Source: a virus
Strand: one strand, 5' to 3'
Virus record (IMG/VR): IMGVR_UViG_3300020053_000862
Location: 1-22,219 of that record
DNA: 22,219 nt
In this document: positions 1 to 5,773 of the stretch, in pieces
Layout of the letters: every line of letters starts with the position of its first letter
How positions within the stretch are numbered: the stretch's first letter is position 1
The notes under the pieces: generated by a model
The model's input: only the letters and a program-made list of their open reading frames with translations
The model's database searches: none
Told to the model about the DNA's origin: nothing
Program-made: the position numbers and the translations under genes

Positions 1-1
1 T

Positions 2-943
2 GCTTGTAAAACAGCATGGGACAAAGCAGTGGATGAATGTTTGCCCAATACCGAATACAAAGATTTACTACAAATAGTTGACGGAGATAAAGAACAAGCA
101 GAATGGATGGCAGATGATGTCAGAATCAATCTATTAAGTGCTACAGGTTCAACTGAGATGGGCAAAGCATTAGCACCGCGAGTGTCAGCAAGAATGGGCA
201 GAGCATTGTATGAGTTAGGTGGCAACAATGGAATGATTGTGTCCAAACACGCCAACATAGATTTGGCTGTGAGAGGTATTGTGTTTGGTGCAGTTGGTAC
301 AGCAGGACAAAGATGTACCACATTGAGAAGATTAATTGTGCATGAATCTGTGTATGATGAATTGATGTCTAAATTGAAACCAGCATATGAAAGTTTACCT
401 GTGGGAGATAATTTCAAACCAGAAACATTGGTTGGACCTCTAATCAATTCTGTTGCAGTGGACAAAATGCAGAGTGCTCTCAGCACCGCTAGAACAAAAG
501 GATACACAGTGCATGGTGGCACAGTGATTGACGAAGCACAGTGTTTGGTTACTCCAGCCATTGTGGAAGCCACAGAACAGTGTGATCTAGTGAAGACAGA
601 AACATTTGCACCTATTTTGTATGTGTTAAAATATTCAGAATTAGCAGAGGCTATAAATATTCATAACGCAGTTCCGCAGGGATTGAGTTCTTGTATATTC
701 ACAGACAACATACAAGAAGCAGAAACTTTCACATCAGCAGTAGGTTCTGATTGTGGTATAGTGAATGTGAACATTGGACCAAGTGGTGCGGAAATTGGCG
801 GAGCCTTTGGTGGTGAAAAAGACACTGGTGGTGGACGTGAGTCTGGTTCTGATGCATGGAAACAGTATATGCGTAGAAGCACAGTCACAATCAACTACGG
901 TAAGTCTTTACCATTGGCCCAAGGTATTAAGTTTGGAGATTAA
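2..943 (+). CDS. ALDH7-family (antiquitin-type) aldehyde dehydrogenase, 5'-truncated by window edge
   Basis: The frame is open from base 2, so the gene starts left of the window; about 313 C-terminal residues of a usual ~500 are present. It should oxidise an aldehyde with NAD(P)+; ALDH7 members act on alpha-aminoadipic semialdehyde in lysine breakdown or on betaine aldehyde. Visible signatures are the ELGGNN block, the catalytic cysteine in GTAGQRCTT, ETFAPILY, SDCGIVNVN and GGGRESGSDAWKQYMRRST, all very close to animal and bacterial ALDH7. The family call is therefore firm; the substrate is inference. The stop is followed after 3 bases by the next start, so the two are probably co-transcribed. 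Codon use and A+T content look like the phage genes around it. A dehydrogenase of this type would be an auxiliary metabolic gene, probably of host origin. Confidence 0.93.
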   Translation, partial: ACKTAWDKAVDECLPNTEYKDLLQIVDGDKEQAEWMADDVRINLLSATGSTEMGKALAPRVSARMGRALYELGGNNGMIVSKHANIDLAVRGIVFGAVGTAGQRCTTLRRLIVHESVYDELMSKLKPAYESLPVGDNFKPETLVGPLINSVAVDKMQSALSTARTKGYTVHGGTVIDEAQCLVTPAIVEATEQCDLVKTETFAPILYVLKYSELAEAINIHNAVPQGLSSCIFTDNIQEAETFTSAVGSDCGIVNVNIGPSGAEIGGAFGGEKDTGGGRESGSDAWKQYMRRSTVTINYGKSLPLAQGIKFGD

Positions 944-946
944 TAT

Positions 947-1540
947 ATGCCTAAAGGTTTTTACATAGACCCCGAAATCAAATTCGATGTTGAGCAATTA
1001 CAATCAGCATTGGCAGAAGTTGATTCAAGAGTAGCACGACAATCACCGCTGGGTGAAAGAGACATCAATGCTATTTGCTTAAATCAGATTCCTGGAGATC
1101 CCAATTCAATCACAGGCGGCAATGTGCGTGGACTGTTTTGGACTCGTCCGGATCACACAGGTGTAGAAGTTCAACGTGAACAACCAATCGATGAAGCAAA
1201 ATATTCTGAATTTGTTAAACTGTTTGAAGATACCTATTTCAAAGAAGTGTATGATACACTTACCAAAAAATACCAACTTGGTAGAGTTAGGTTACTTTGG
1301 AAATTGCCAAGAACCACTTTGAGCTGGCATAGAGATCCAGAACCAAGATTACACATACCCATCATTACCAATCCAGGTGCTCATATGATTATTGAATCAG
1401 TAAATCATCATATGCCAGCAGACGGTGGAGTATGGATTACCAATAATACACGTTATCACAATGCCTTCAACGGTGGAGAAGAAGACAGAGTTCACTTGGT
1501 GGCTACGGTTTTGAATTGTGATATGAGTATTTTTGAATAA
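947..1540 (+). CDS. Aspartyl/asparaginyl beta-hydroxylase-like 2OG-Fe(II) oxygenase
   Basis: The 197-residue protein has the double-stranded beta-helix signature of 2-oxoglutarate/Fe(II) oxygenases. WHRD (residues 127-130) gives the HxD iron ligands H128 and D130. R134 and H136 follow in RLHIPI. The distal histidine is H171 in YHNAF, and R181 in RVHLV would bind the 2OG carboxylate. This order matches the Asp/Asn beta-hydroxylase-like family, which hydroxylates protein or small-molecule side chains; the substrate here is unknown. The ATG lies 3 bases after the ALDH stop without a clear Shine-Dalgarno, so translation may be coupled. It is one of three 2OG oxygenases in the window, the other two being of the TIGR02466 type. 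Confidence 0.8.
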   Translation: MPKGFYIDPEIKFDVEQLQSALAEVDSRVARQSPLGERDINAICLNQIPGDPNSITGGNVRGLFWTRPDHTGVEVQREQPIDEAKYSEFVKLFEDTYFKEVYDTLTKKYQLGRVRLLWKLPRTTLSWHRDPEPRLHIPIITNPGAHMIIESVNHHMPADGGVWITNNTRYHNAFNGGEEDRVHLVATVLNCDMSIFE

Positions 1541-1558
1541 TTTGGTAAACCTACCTTA

Positions 1559-1587
1559 TTGACTATTTCCTGTAAAGAATGTATATT
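1559..1587 (+). promoter_or_regulatory. Sigma70-like promoter for the winged-helix-like gene
   Basis: TTGACT (1559-1564), a 17-base spacer and TATATT (1582-1587). A start point near 1594 would exclude the ATGs at 1579 and 1588 as starts of the next gene. Confidence 0.75.
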
Positions 1588-1677
1588 ATGTTTAATATGT
1601 TAAAAACAATAAAAAATATGTTTTCATCTGTATCGAACATTGAGCAGACGAAGACAGCAGAACAAGGAGTTAGCGTA

Positions 1678-1941
1678 ATGGCTAAAAGAAAAACTATGAC
1701 TATACAAAAAAGAGTAGAGACTGCTCTATTAAACGGCGAAGCATTAACATCAAGTGCTATTAAAAATAGATTTGGTGCTGGTAATCCAGGTGCTGTAATT
1801 CAAGCATTAAGATTCAAAGGTTTACCTGTGTTCTTAAACACTAACAAAAGAACTGGTGTTAAAGTATACAGAACAGGTAAAGCACCTAGAGCGGTTGTAG
1901 GTTTAGGATACAAAGCATTAGCAAAAGGTATCTCTCTATAA
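1678..1941 (+). CDS. Small basic winged-helix-like DNA-binding protein
   Basis: 87 residues from ATG 1678, chosen because AAGGAG (1664-1669) lies 8 bases upstream. The frame is open further up, and ATG 1597 lies only 9 bases beyond the -10 box, so a leaderless 114-residue form is possible. The protein is rich in Lys and Arg. A helix-turn-helix-like stretch (TIQKRVETALLNG, then SSAIKNRFGAGNPGAVIQALR) is followed by a strand-turn-strand, GLPVFLNTN...GVKVYRTG, that looks like a wing. This suggests nucleic-acid binding, perhaps a transcription factor; I do not know the specific family. It has its own strong promoter and a terminator immediately downstream, so it is a monocistronic, probably highly expressed unit. 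Confidence 0.75.
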   Translation: MAKRKTMTIQKRVETALLNGEALTSSAIKNRFGAGNPGAVIQALRFKGLPVFLNTNKRTGVKVYRTGKAPRAVVGLGYKALAKGISL

Positions 1942-1960
1942 TTTATAGTTAGTAAACTTC

Positions 1961-1991
1961 AAAAAAAGGCGGCTTCATGGTCGCCTTTTTT
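1961..1991 (+). terminator. Rho-independent terminator after the winged-helix-like gene
   Basis: An A-tract and GGCG pair with CGCC and a T-tract around a 10-base loop: AAAAAAGGCG, loop, CGCCTTTTT. The loop and stem closely match the terminator at 2324-2353. The A-tract could also serve the opposite strand. Confidence 0.85.
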
Positions 1992-2109
1992 ATGACTAAA
2001 TAGATATGAGACAAGAGTAATAAGACAAGACGCAGTAGAATTAACAAACCTCCCGCCCTAATTTTAGATACAAACTTCCTCAAATATAAACACTAAAGAA
2101 AGAACAAAT

Positions 2110-2310
2110 ATGAGTAATCAAGGAACAGTAAAATGGTTCAATGCCTCTAAAGGTTTTGGATTCATCACTTGTGAAAACAAAGATGTTTTCGTACATATTT
2201 CAGCAGTAGAAGCCGCAGGCTTACATTCGTTGAATGAAGGTGATGCTGTGACGTTCGAAACACAGGACGGACCAAAAGGTCCAAGTGCTGTGAATCTATC
2301 GATCAAATAG
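2110..2310 (+). CDS. csp: Cold-shock-domain protein (CspA family)
   Basis: This 66-residue protein is a single cold-shock domain of full length (CspA is about 70). It begins [15 protein letters not shown], contains the RNP1 motif KGFGFI (residues 14-19) and RNP2 VFVHI (26-30), and ends [10 protein letters not shown]. Such proteins bind single-stranded RNA or DNA and melt secondary structure. The role in the phage (translation or transcription antitermination late in infection) is inference. The 5' leader from the upstream terminator to the ATG is over 100 bases, as is common for csp genes. No convincing sigma70 promoter is visible; a weak late-like octamer ACTAAATA lies at 1995-2002. The AAGAAAG before the start is only a weak Shine-Dalgarno. 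Confidence 0.96.
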   Translation: MSNQGTVKWFNASKGFGFITCENKDVFVHISAVEAAGLHSLNEGDAVTFETQDGPKGPSAVNLSIK

Positions 2311-2323
2311 CATTCAAGTAACC

Positions 2324-2353
2324 AAAAAAAGGCGGCTTAGGTCGCCTTTTTTT
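2324..2353 (+). terminator. Rho-independent terminator after csp
   Basis: AAAAAAAGGCG and CGCCTTTTTTT pair around a short loop. It is near-identical to 1961-1991 apart from a shorter loop. Confidence 0.87.
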
Positions 2354-2369
2354 ATGGCTATCTAATCTG

Positions 2370-2398
2370 TTGACTTTCCAGCCAACATAGTATTAAAT
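2370..2398 (+). promoter_or_regulatory. Possible promoter for the RNA/tRNA region
   Basis: TTGACT (2370-2375), a 17-base spacer and TTAAAT (2393-2398). The -35 matches 5 of 6 and the -10 only 4 of 6 bases. It lies directly after a terminator and before about 260 bases without an ORF, which supports a separate RNA transcript ending in the tRNA. Confidence 0.45.
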
Positions 2399-2399
2399 A

Positions 2400-2588
2400 G
2401 TGTTACGACGGCTACAAAGCCAATGCTAGAACTTACGAAGACTAGCGGTGAACTTGAATGCCATCTTGGTGAACAGTATTTGTGTACAACACGACTGGTG
2501 ACAAGAGAGGTTGAAGAGGTGACGTTTCAGTTTCTACTAATCTAGTATTGACCAGCAACGGCAGACATAGACGCTCGGTTTATGACTC
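2400..2588 (+). ncRNA. Candidate structured non-coding RNA upstream of tRNA-Arg
   Basis: No ORF of note runs through this stretch. Several short helices can be drawn: GTGTT (2400-2404) with AACAC (2488-2492); GGCT/AGCC (2410-2413/2418-2421, loop ACAA); GCTAG/CTAGC (2425-2429/2442-2446); CTGGT/ACCAG (2495-2499/2551-2555). The word GGTGAAC occurs twice (2447-2453 and 2468-2474). The first helix would enclose the second and third as a multibranch. A possible promoter lies just upstream. It could instead be only the leader of the tRNA transcript. I match it to no known RNA family. Confidence 0.3.
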
Positions 2589-2662
2589 TGCCGGTTCGGC
2601 TAATGGTAGGCCGTCTCTTTCCGAAAGAGAATACGTTGGTTCGATTCCAACACCGGCAACCA
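2589..2662 (+). tRNA. tRNA-Arg (anticodon CCG), CCA encoded
   Basis: A full cloverleaf can be drawn. The acceptor stem is 7 perfect pairs (2589-2595 with 2652-2658). The D-arm is 2598-2612, with GG in the loop. The anticodon stem is TCTCT/AGAGA (2614-2618/2626-2630) with loop TTCCGAA, giving anticodon CCG at 2621-2623. The variable loop has 4 bases. The T-arm is GTTGG-TTCGATT-CCAAC (2635-2651), followed by discriminator A and an encoded CCA (2660-2662). The first pair is T-A, unusual outside tRNA-Gln. CCG reads CGG, a codon rarely seen in these AGA-rich genes. The identity rests on the anticodon only. Confidence 0.9.
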
Positions 2663-2673
2663 AAAAAACGGTT

Positions 2674-2697
2674 GTGTGTTTGTGTTGACAAACACAC
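2674..2697. repeat. Perfect 10-bp inverted repeat over a -35 box (candidate operator)
   Basis: GTGTGTTTGT (2674-2683) and its exact reverse complement ACAAACACAC (2688-2697) are separated by GTTG. The TTGACA -35 element (2685-2690) sits across the loop and right arm. A repressor bound here would occlude RNA polymerase. No T-tract of normal quality follows, so a simple terminator for the tRNA transcript is less likely but not excluded. Confidence 0.7.
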
Positions 2698-2713
2698 CGT
2701 TTGGCTGTATAAT
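2685..2713 (+). promoter_or_regulatory. Consensus sigma70 promoter, leaderless arrangement
   Basis: TTGACA (2685-2690), a 17-base spacer and TATAAT (2708-2713): both boxes are perfect. The ATG of the next gene starts 7 bases after the -10 box, so the predicted transcript begins at or next to the start codon. Confidence 0.88.
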
Positions 2714-2720
2714 ATTAAGT

Positions 2721-2981
2721 ATGAGCGAATTTAAACAAGGTATATTCAATTTATTAAAACGCCTAATAGGTGGTAACAGTTTCACACTGGCGGCAATATA
2801 CACCATAGGACACATTATCATTGCCATGATCTGTAACAATCTGATCACAGGTGCTAGATTTGATTTAGCGGCGGCAGATGCCATCATAGAACCCTTGATC
2901 AACGGTGTTTGGTTCTATCTGCTACACAAATTATATAGAAAATACACAGGCGATCCCAACGCCAAAGCATTCAAAGACTAA
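2721..2981 (+). CDS. DUF2061-like small membrane protein
   Basis: 86 residues from ATG 2721. An in-frame GTG at 2676 lies inside the inverted repeat upstream of the predicted transcript start and is rejected. The layout is a basic amphipathic N-terminus (FNLLKRLIGG), a first hydrophobic segment (FTLAAIYTIGHIIIAMICN, about residues 22-40), a polar turn, then a second segment around IIEPLINGVWFYLLHKLYRK. The order of a hydrophobic helix, short loop and ...YLLHKLYRK end resembles DUF2061 membrane proteins, whose function is unknown. The product is predicted to sit in the host inner membrane. It is driven by the strongest-looking promoter in the window, under a likely operator. The stop region shares a 16-base word with the end of the HNH gene. 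Confidence 0.72.
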   Translation: MSEFKQGIFNLLKRLIGGNSFTLAAIYTIGHIIIAMICNNLITGARFDLAAADAIIEPLINGVWFYLLHKLYRKYTGDPNAKAFKD

Positions 2982-3012
2982 AAATCCGCACAATCATTGA
3001 CATTTTAGACAG

Positions 3013-3041
3013 TTGACTTTTTTGCATTAAGAAGTTATAAT
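3013..3041 (+). promoter_or_regulatory. Sigma70-like promoter for the ParB-like/HNH operon
   Basis: TTGACT (3013-3018), a 17-base spacer and a perfect TATAAT (3036-3041). The start point would be near 3048, giving a leader of about 60 bases. Confidence 0.88.
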
Positions 3042-3050
3042 TTTAATTAA

Positions 3051-3098
3051 GGCAAGTGAAGCCATAACTTATGGACAAGTGAAGTCCGCAAAAAGGAG
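3051..3098 (+). promoter_or_regulatory. Leader with two tandem hairpins sharing loop AAGTGAA, then Shine-Dalgarno
   Basis: GGC-AAGTGAA-GCC (3051-3063) and GGAC-AAGTGAA-GTCC (3073-3087) are two small hairpins with an identical 7-base loop. AAGGAG (3093-3098) follows, 8 bases before ATG 3107. Different stems with the same loop point to a protein-binding signal in the mRNA, possibly a translational repressor site. The stems are short, so this is a proposal. Confidence 0.5.
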
Positions 3099-3106
3099 AA
3101 TGTCGT

Positions 3107-4261
3107 ATGATGACAACAAAAAGTCATGCTCAGACAATAAACGAGCAATACAATAAAACTGAATCCAATTTTATCAGTCTAAATGACAGATTAAAAGAAG
3201 CATTGGATCTATCACCTATGTACAACAACACACTCACAGCAGTGGTTGATGAATTCAAAAGAAGAAATACTCAATGGAAAAAATTTTCCGATCTTCATCT
3301 TTGCGAAGCAGTTCAAGTAGCAATGAAAGATATATGGATAGATACCACAATGCAGAGAAATGTGAACATGGAACACATCACAGATATTTTACAATACTTC
3401 AGCGAAACAATGGTAATGCCCATACAGGTGTACAAAGATGAAGATAGATACATTGCCTGGGACGGACAACACACTGCCATAGTATTATACATTTTGCTGA
3501 CTAGAGTGTTTGGTGAAAGACTGGCAGACGCTATTGTGCCTGTAGTGGTATATTCAACCAAACAGAAAACAGAGATACGTAGAAACTTTATCTTGTTGAA
3601 TGGTAATGCCAAGAAACCTTTGGAGTTTATAGACATATACAAACAGCAGGTGTATGGTGTTAAGGTAGATGGATCCAATGATCCTGAATGGACAGCAACC
3701 GCACAGAAGAATGATTACTTCGCAGAAGCAGGATTATTTGTAACCAACAATAAATTTGGTGATGAAGATCAACCTGGTGCTTTCACACTGTTGGCAGATA
3801 CATTGATGAGTAAATCATTGAAGACAAGAAAAGATCCTGAAGTGGCAAAAATGTTTGCTCAATACTGGACCTATCTCAATCAAAAACGTCCTGTGGATCC
3901 CAAGGAGGCTAGGCAATTGTTTGAATATTTTAATCTATGCCATGAACAAGACATCAAAGTGGATGAGCAATATCTTCTGGATTTTGTGGCATTCACCAAA
4001 GAATACTTTGAAGCAGACTTCAGTCCCAATGGACCTTTTTGGCAAAAAGTCAGTCAAGCATACACCAACTGGTATGTGAAAAAGAATGAAGGCACAGATG
4101 ATTTGGACAAAGATGGTAACATCATTGTGAGAGGGTTCACAACAGAGATGAGATGTGGACTGCCGTTCATAATTGCTCAAATCAAAAAGAGCACCAAACT
4201 GAAAGCACCCAAGTACACACCCAACAATGGTTTCGCAGTTAGTAAGGATATGTTATGGTAA
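3107..4261 (+). CDS. ParB/DGQHR-like domain protein
   Basis: The 384-residue protein carries a ParB/sulfiredoxin-like N-terminal signature. A segment around residues 78-109 (IDTTMQRNVN...MPIQVYKDEDR) is followed by WDGQHTAIVLY (118-128), equivalent to the DGQHR motif of DndB-like and phage ParB-like proteins; the usual Arg is Thr here. The C-terminal 200 residues are helical and charged, without a motif I recognise. Such domains bind DNA or act as NTP-dependent nucleases; activity here is unproven. The start is fixed by AAGGAG 8 bases upstream; a second ATG follows immediately at 3110. The last 7 bases overlap the HNH gene, so the two are translationally coupled and may form one functional pair. 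Confidence 0.72.
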   Translation: MMTTKSHAQTINEQYNKTESNFISLNDRLKEALDLSPMYNNTLTAVVDEFKRRNTQWKKFSDLHLCEAVQVAMKDIWIDTTMQRNVNMEHITDILQYFSETMVMPIQVYKDEDRYIAWDGQHTAIVLYILLTRVFGERLADAIVPVVVYSTKQKTEIRRNFILLNGNAKKPLEFIDIYKQQVYGVKVDGSNDPEWTATAQKNDYFAEAGLFVTNNKFGDEDQPGAFTLLADTLMSKSLKTRKDPEVAKMFAQYWTYLNQKRPVDPKEARQLFEYFNLCHEQDIKVDEQYLLDFVAFTKEYFEADFSPNGPFWQKVSQAYTNWYVKKNEGTDDLDKDGNIIVRGFTTEMRCGLPFIIAQIKKSTKLKAPKYTPNNGFAVSKDMLW

Positions 4262-4719
4262 AATTGAGAGATCCAAACAAAGACGAACGTAAAAGTATCG
4301 CAGTGCTGAAAGAACAGCATCGCAAGAACAAAACCTGTGCGTTGGTGGATTGTGATGAACCCATATCGGTTTTCGAAGGACCTGGTTCAGATTCATTGTG
4401 TAGAGCACATCAATTGGAGTGTGTGGAATATGGTGGTATGGGTAAAGCAGAAAGACCACACACATTCTACAGAGGCTGGGAGTGTGCCAATTGCGGATAT
4501 GATCCTAGAACAGATGATTTAAGATTTGGACACATAGAAGATGAGTATCACAAACTGAGAGCCATGCGTGGTGTGATGCACGGTGATCATATTCACCTAA
4601 AAAGCAGAGGTGGAGATGATTCCAAAACCAACATTCAAACCCTGTGTGTGCTGTGTCATATGGCAAAAACCTATGGCGAAAAGGACTATTTGGGCAAAAA
4701 AAAGTTATCCACAGACTAA
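4255..4719 (+). CDS. HNH endonuclease with zinc-binding cysteines
   Basis: The 154-residue protein ends in an HNH (beta-beta-alpha-metal) nuclease domain: CANC (77-80), GDHIHLKSRGG with D111-H112, N126 and CVLCH (131-135). The two CxxC pairs probably hold a structural zinc. Extra cysteines at 28, 33 and 49 suggest a second, N-terminal zinc site. It would cut DNA, as a free-standing homing endonuclease or as the effector of a system with the upstream ParB-like protein. Its ATG lies inside the end of that gene. The sequence around the stop shares a 16-base word with the end of the DUF2061-like gene. A weak CCC/GGG hairpin with a T-rich tail (4719-4746) may attenuate transcription. Confidence 0.85.
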   Translation: MVKLRDPNKDERKSIAVLKEQHRKNKTCALVDCDEPISVFEGPGSDSLCRAHQLECVEYGGMGKAERPHTFYRGWECANCGYDPRTDDLRFGHIEDEYHKLRAMRGVMHGDHIHLKSRGGDDSKTNIQTLCVLCHMAKTYGEKDYLGKKKLSTD

Positions 4720-4759
4720 AAACCCGCATAGAATGGGATTTCTTTTAGGTAACTTTTGG

Positions 4760-4789
4760 TTGACTTTTTGGTACTTCAGACTGTATAAT
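4760..4789 (+). promoter_or_regulatory. Sigma70-like promoter
   Basis: TTGACT (4760-4765), an 18-base spacer and a perfect TATAAT (4784-4789). The short leader that follows has AAGGCAAC and AGAGGCACAAA just before ATG 4824, nearly the same as the leader of the AAA+ gene. Confidence 0.83.
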
Positions 4790-4823
4790 AAAACTATAAC
4801 AAGGCAACAAAAAGAGGCACAAA

Positions 4824-5228
4824 ATGGCATACGTAATATACAGAACAGACACAACAGAAATAGTAAGTGAAAAGCAATATGCTTACTCAGGACAAATCCA
4901 CAGAGAACTAGGACACGCAAAAGCATCTTTAACTAGAATTAAGAAAAAGTTTGCAGAAGGTTTTGCTAAAAGAGAACCATATTCAACTTTTAGATTTGAA
5001 GGTTTAGGTTTACACGAAAATGGTAAAACTGGCAGACAAGCAGAAGGTGAATTAACAGGCGAAATGGTTGAGATGAAAATCGTTGATTTAGAAACTTACA
5101 GAAAATCAATTGAAGCAACTGAAATTGTTTACAGCATATTTGACAAGGATCAAAAGAAACCTATCAAGCAGTCAGTGAACACTCCACACTTTTTATCACC
5201 AAGTTCAGAAACATATTGGAGTATGTAA
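4824..5228 (+). CDS. Conserved-looking hypothetical protein (134 aa)
   Basis: I do not recognise this protein. It starts MAYVIYRTDTTEIVSEKQY, which predicts a beta-strand pair, then a basic helix (RELGHAKASLTRIKKKFAEGF) and mixed alpha/beta. There is no membrane segment, no cysteine and no obvious catalytic motif. The ATG has AGAGG 8 bases upstream and sits behind a near-consensus promoter. Its stop overlaps the next start in TAATG, so the two genes are coupled. Expression is predicted to be early, with the nucleic-acid genes nearby. Confidence 0.75.
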   Translation: MAYVIYRTDTTEIVSEKQYAYSGQIHRELGHAKASLTRIKKKFAEGFAKREPYSTFRFEGLGLHENGKTGRQAEGELTGEMVEMKIVDLETYRKSIEATEIVYSIFDKDQKKPIKQSVNTPHFLSPSSETYWSM

Positions 5229-5698
5229 TGGATATAGAGAGTGCAGAAAAATGGTTAGACACATTAATGAATCAATTTAACAAAAACACAAATCAAAAGG
5301 AAGGAAACACTATGTTAAAAGAAGATGTAAAACAAGTAATAAAATTTGTAAACGCAAAAGTAGAACCCATGCAGATGTGGGGTGTAGCCAGAGAGGCGGC
5401 TGTTGATGCTGTTGATACCTACATGGAAGGCAAAGAAGAACCGATGTATTGTGGATTCGCCAACATCACAATCAGACCAGCTCAAGGTAAATTTGTAGGT
5501 TGGTTAAAGAAACAAGGCATTGGTGACAACGGTTACAGAGGTGGTTGGAGAGTATCTTATTATGATATTATGCCACAAACACACAAATACAGACACACAC
5601 AATCAATGACTATTAAAGAAATTGCTTGTGATGCCTTTGCTAAGGTATTAGAAAACCAATATGGTTTAACTGTGTACAGTGAAAGCAGAGCAGATTAA
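5228..5698 (+). CDS. Hypothetical protein with two possible starts (156 or 128 aa)
   Basis: The frame starts at ATG 5228 in a TAATG overlap with the previous gene, giving 156 residues. A second in-frame ATG at 5312 has a strong AAGGAAGGA 6 bases upstream and would give 128 residues beginning MLKEDVKQVIKFV. Either one is used or both forms are made. The core is soluble and mixed alpha/beta, with a Trp/Gly-rich centre (FVGWLKKQGIGDNGYRGGW) and a C-terminal helix. I see no catalytic motif and assign no function. It sits between early promoters with the AAA+ ATPase downstream. Confidence 0.72.
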   Translation: MDIESAEKWLDTLMNQFNKNTNQKEGNTMLKEDVKQVIKFVNAKVEPMQMWGVAREAAVDAVDTYMEGKEEPMYCGFANITIRPAQGKFVGWLKKQGIGDNGYRGGWRVSYYDIMPQTHKYRHTQSMTIKEIACDAFAKVLENQYGLTVYSESRAD

Positions 5699-5701
5699 GG
5701 C

Positions 5702-5730
5702 TTGACTTTTTGGTTTATTGAAACTATAAT
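5702..5730 (+). promoter_or_regulatory. Sigma70-like promoter for the AAA+ ATPase
   Basis: TTGACT (5702-5707), a 17-base spacer and a perfect TATAAT (5725-5730). The leader repeats AAGGCAA twice (starting near 5740 and 5755) and ends in AAAGGGCACAAATG. Confidence 0.88.
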
Positions 5731-5773
5731 ATTAACATAAGGCAAACAAATTAAGGCAACATAAAGGGCACAA

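Noticed and set aside
1579-1677. ATG 1579 as start of the winged-helix-like protein
   Set aside because: It lies between the -35 and -10 boxes; AAGGAG favours ATG 1678. ATG 1597 remains possible as a leaderless start.
2400-2662. tmRNA
   Set aside because: The 3' part has a complete D-arm and anticodon arm, so it is an ordinary tRNA; no tag-peptide reading frame is evident.
2676-2720. GTG start extending the DUF2061-like protein upstream
   Set aside because: The codons would lie in the palindrome and promoter, upstream of the predicted transcript start.
2600-2902. 100-codon minus-strand ORF
   Set aside because: It runs antisense through the tRNA, the palindrome, the promoter and most of the DUF2061-like gene; no start signals, and the composition is a shadow.
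4719-4746. Terminator after the HNH gene
   Set aside because: The stem is only CCC/GGG with imperfect flanking A-T pairs; too weak to list as a separate feature.
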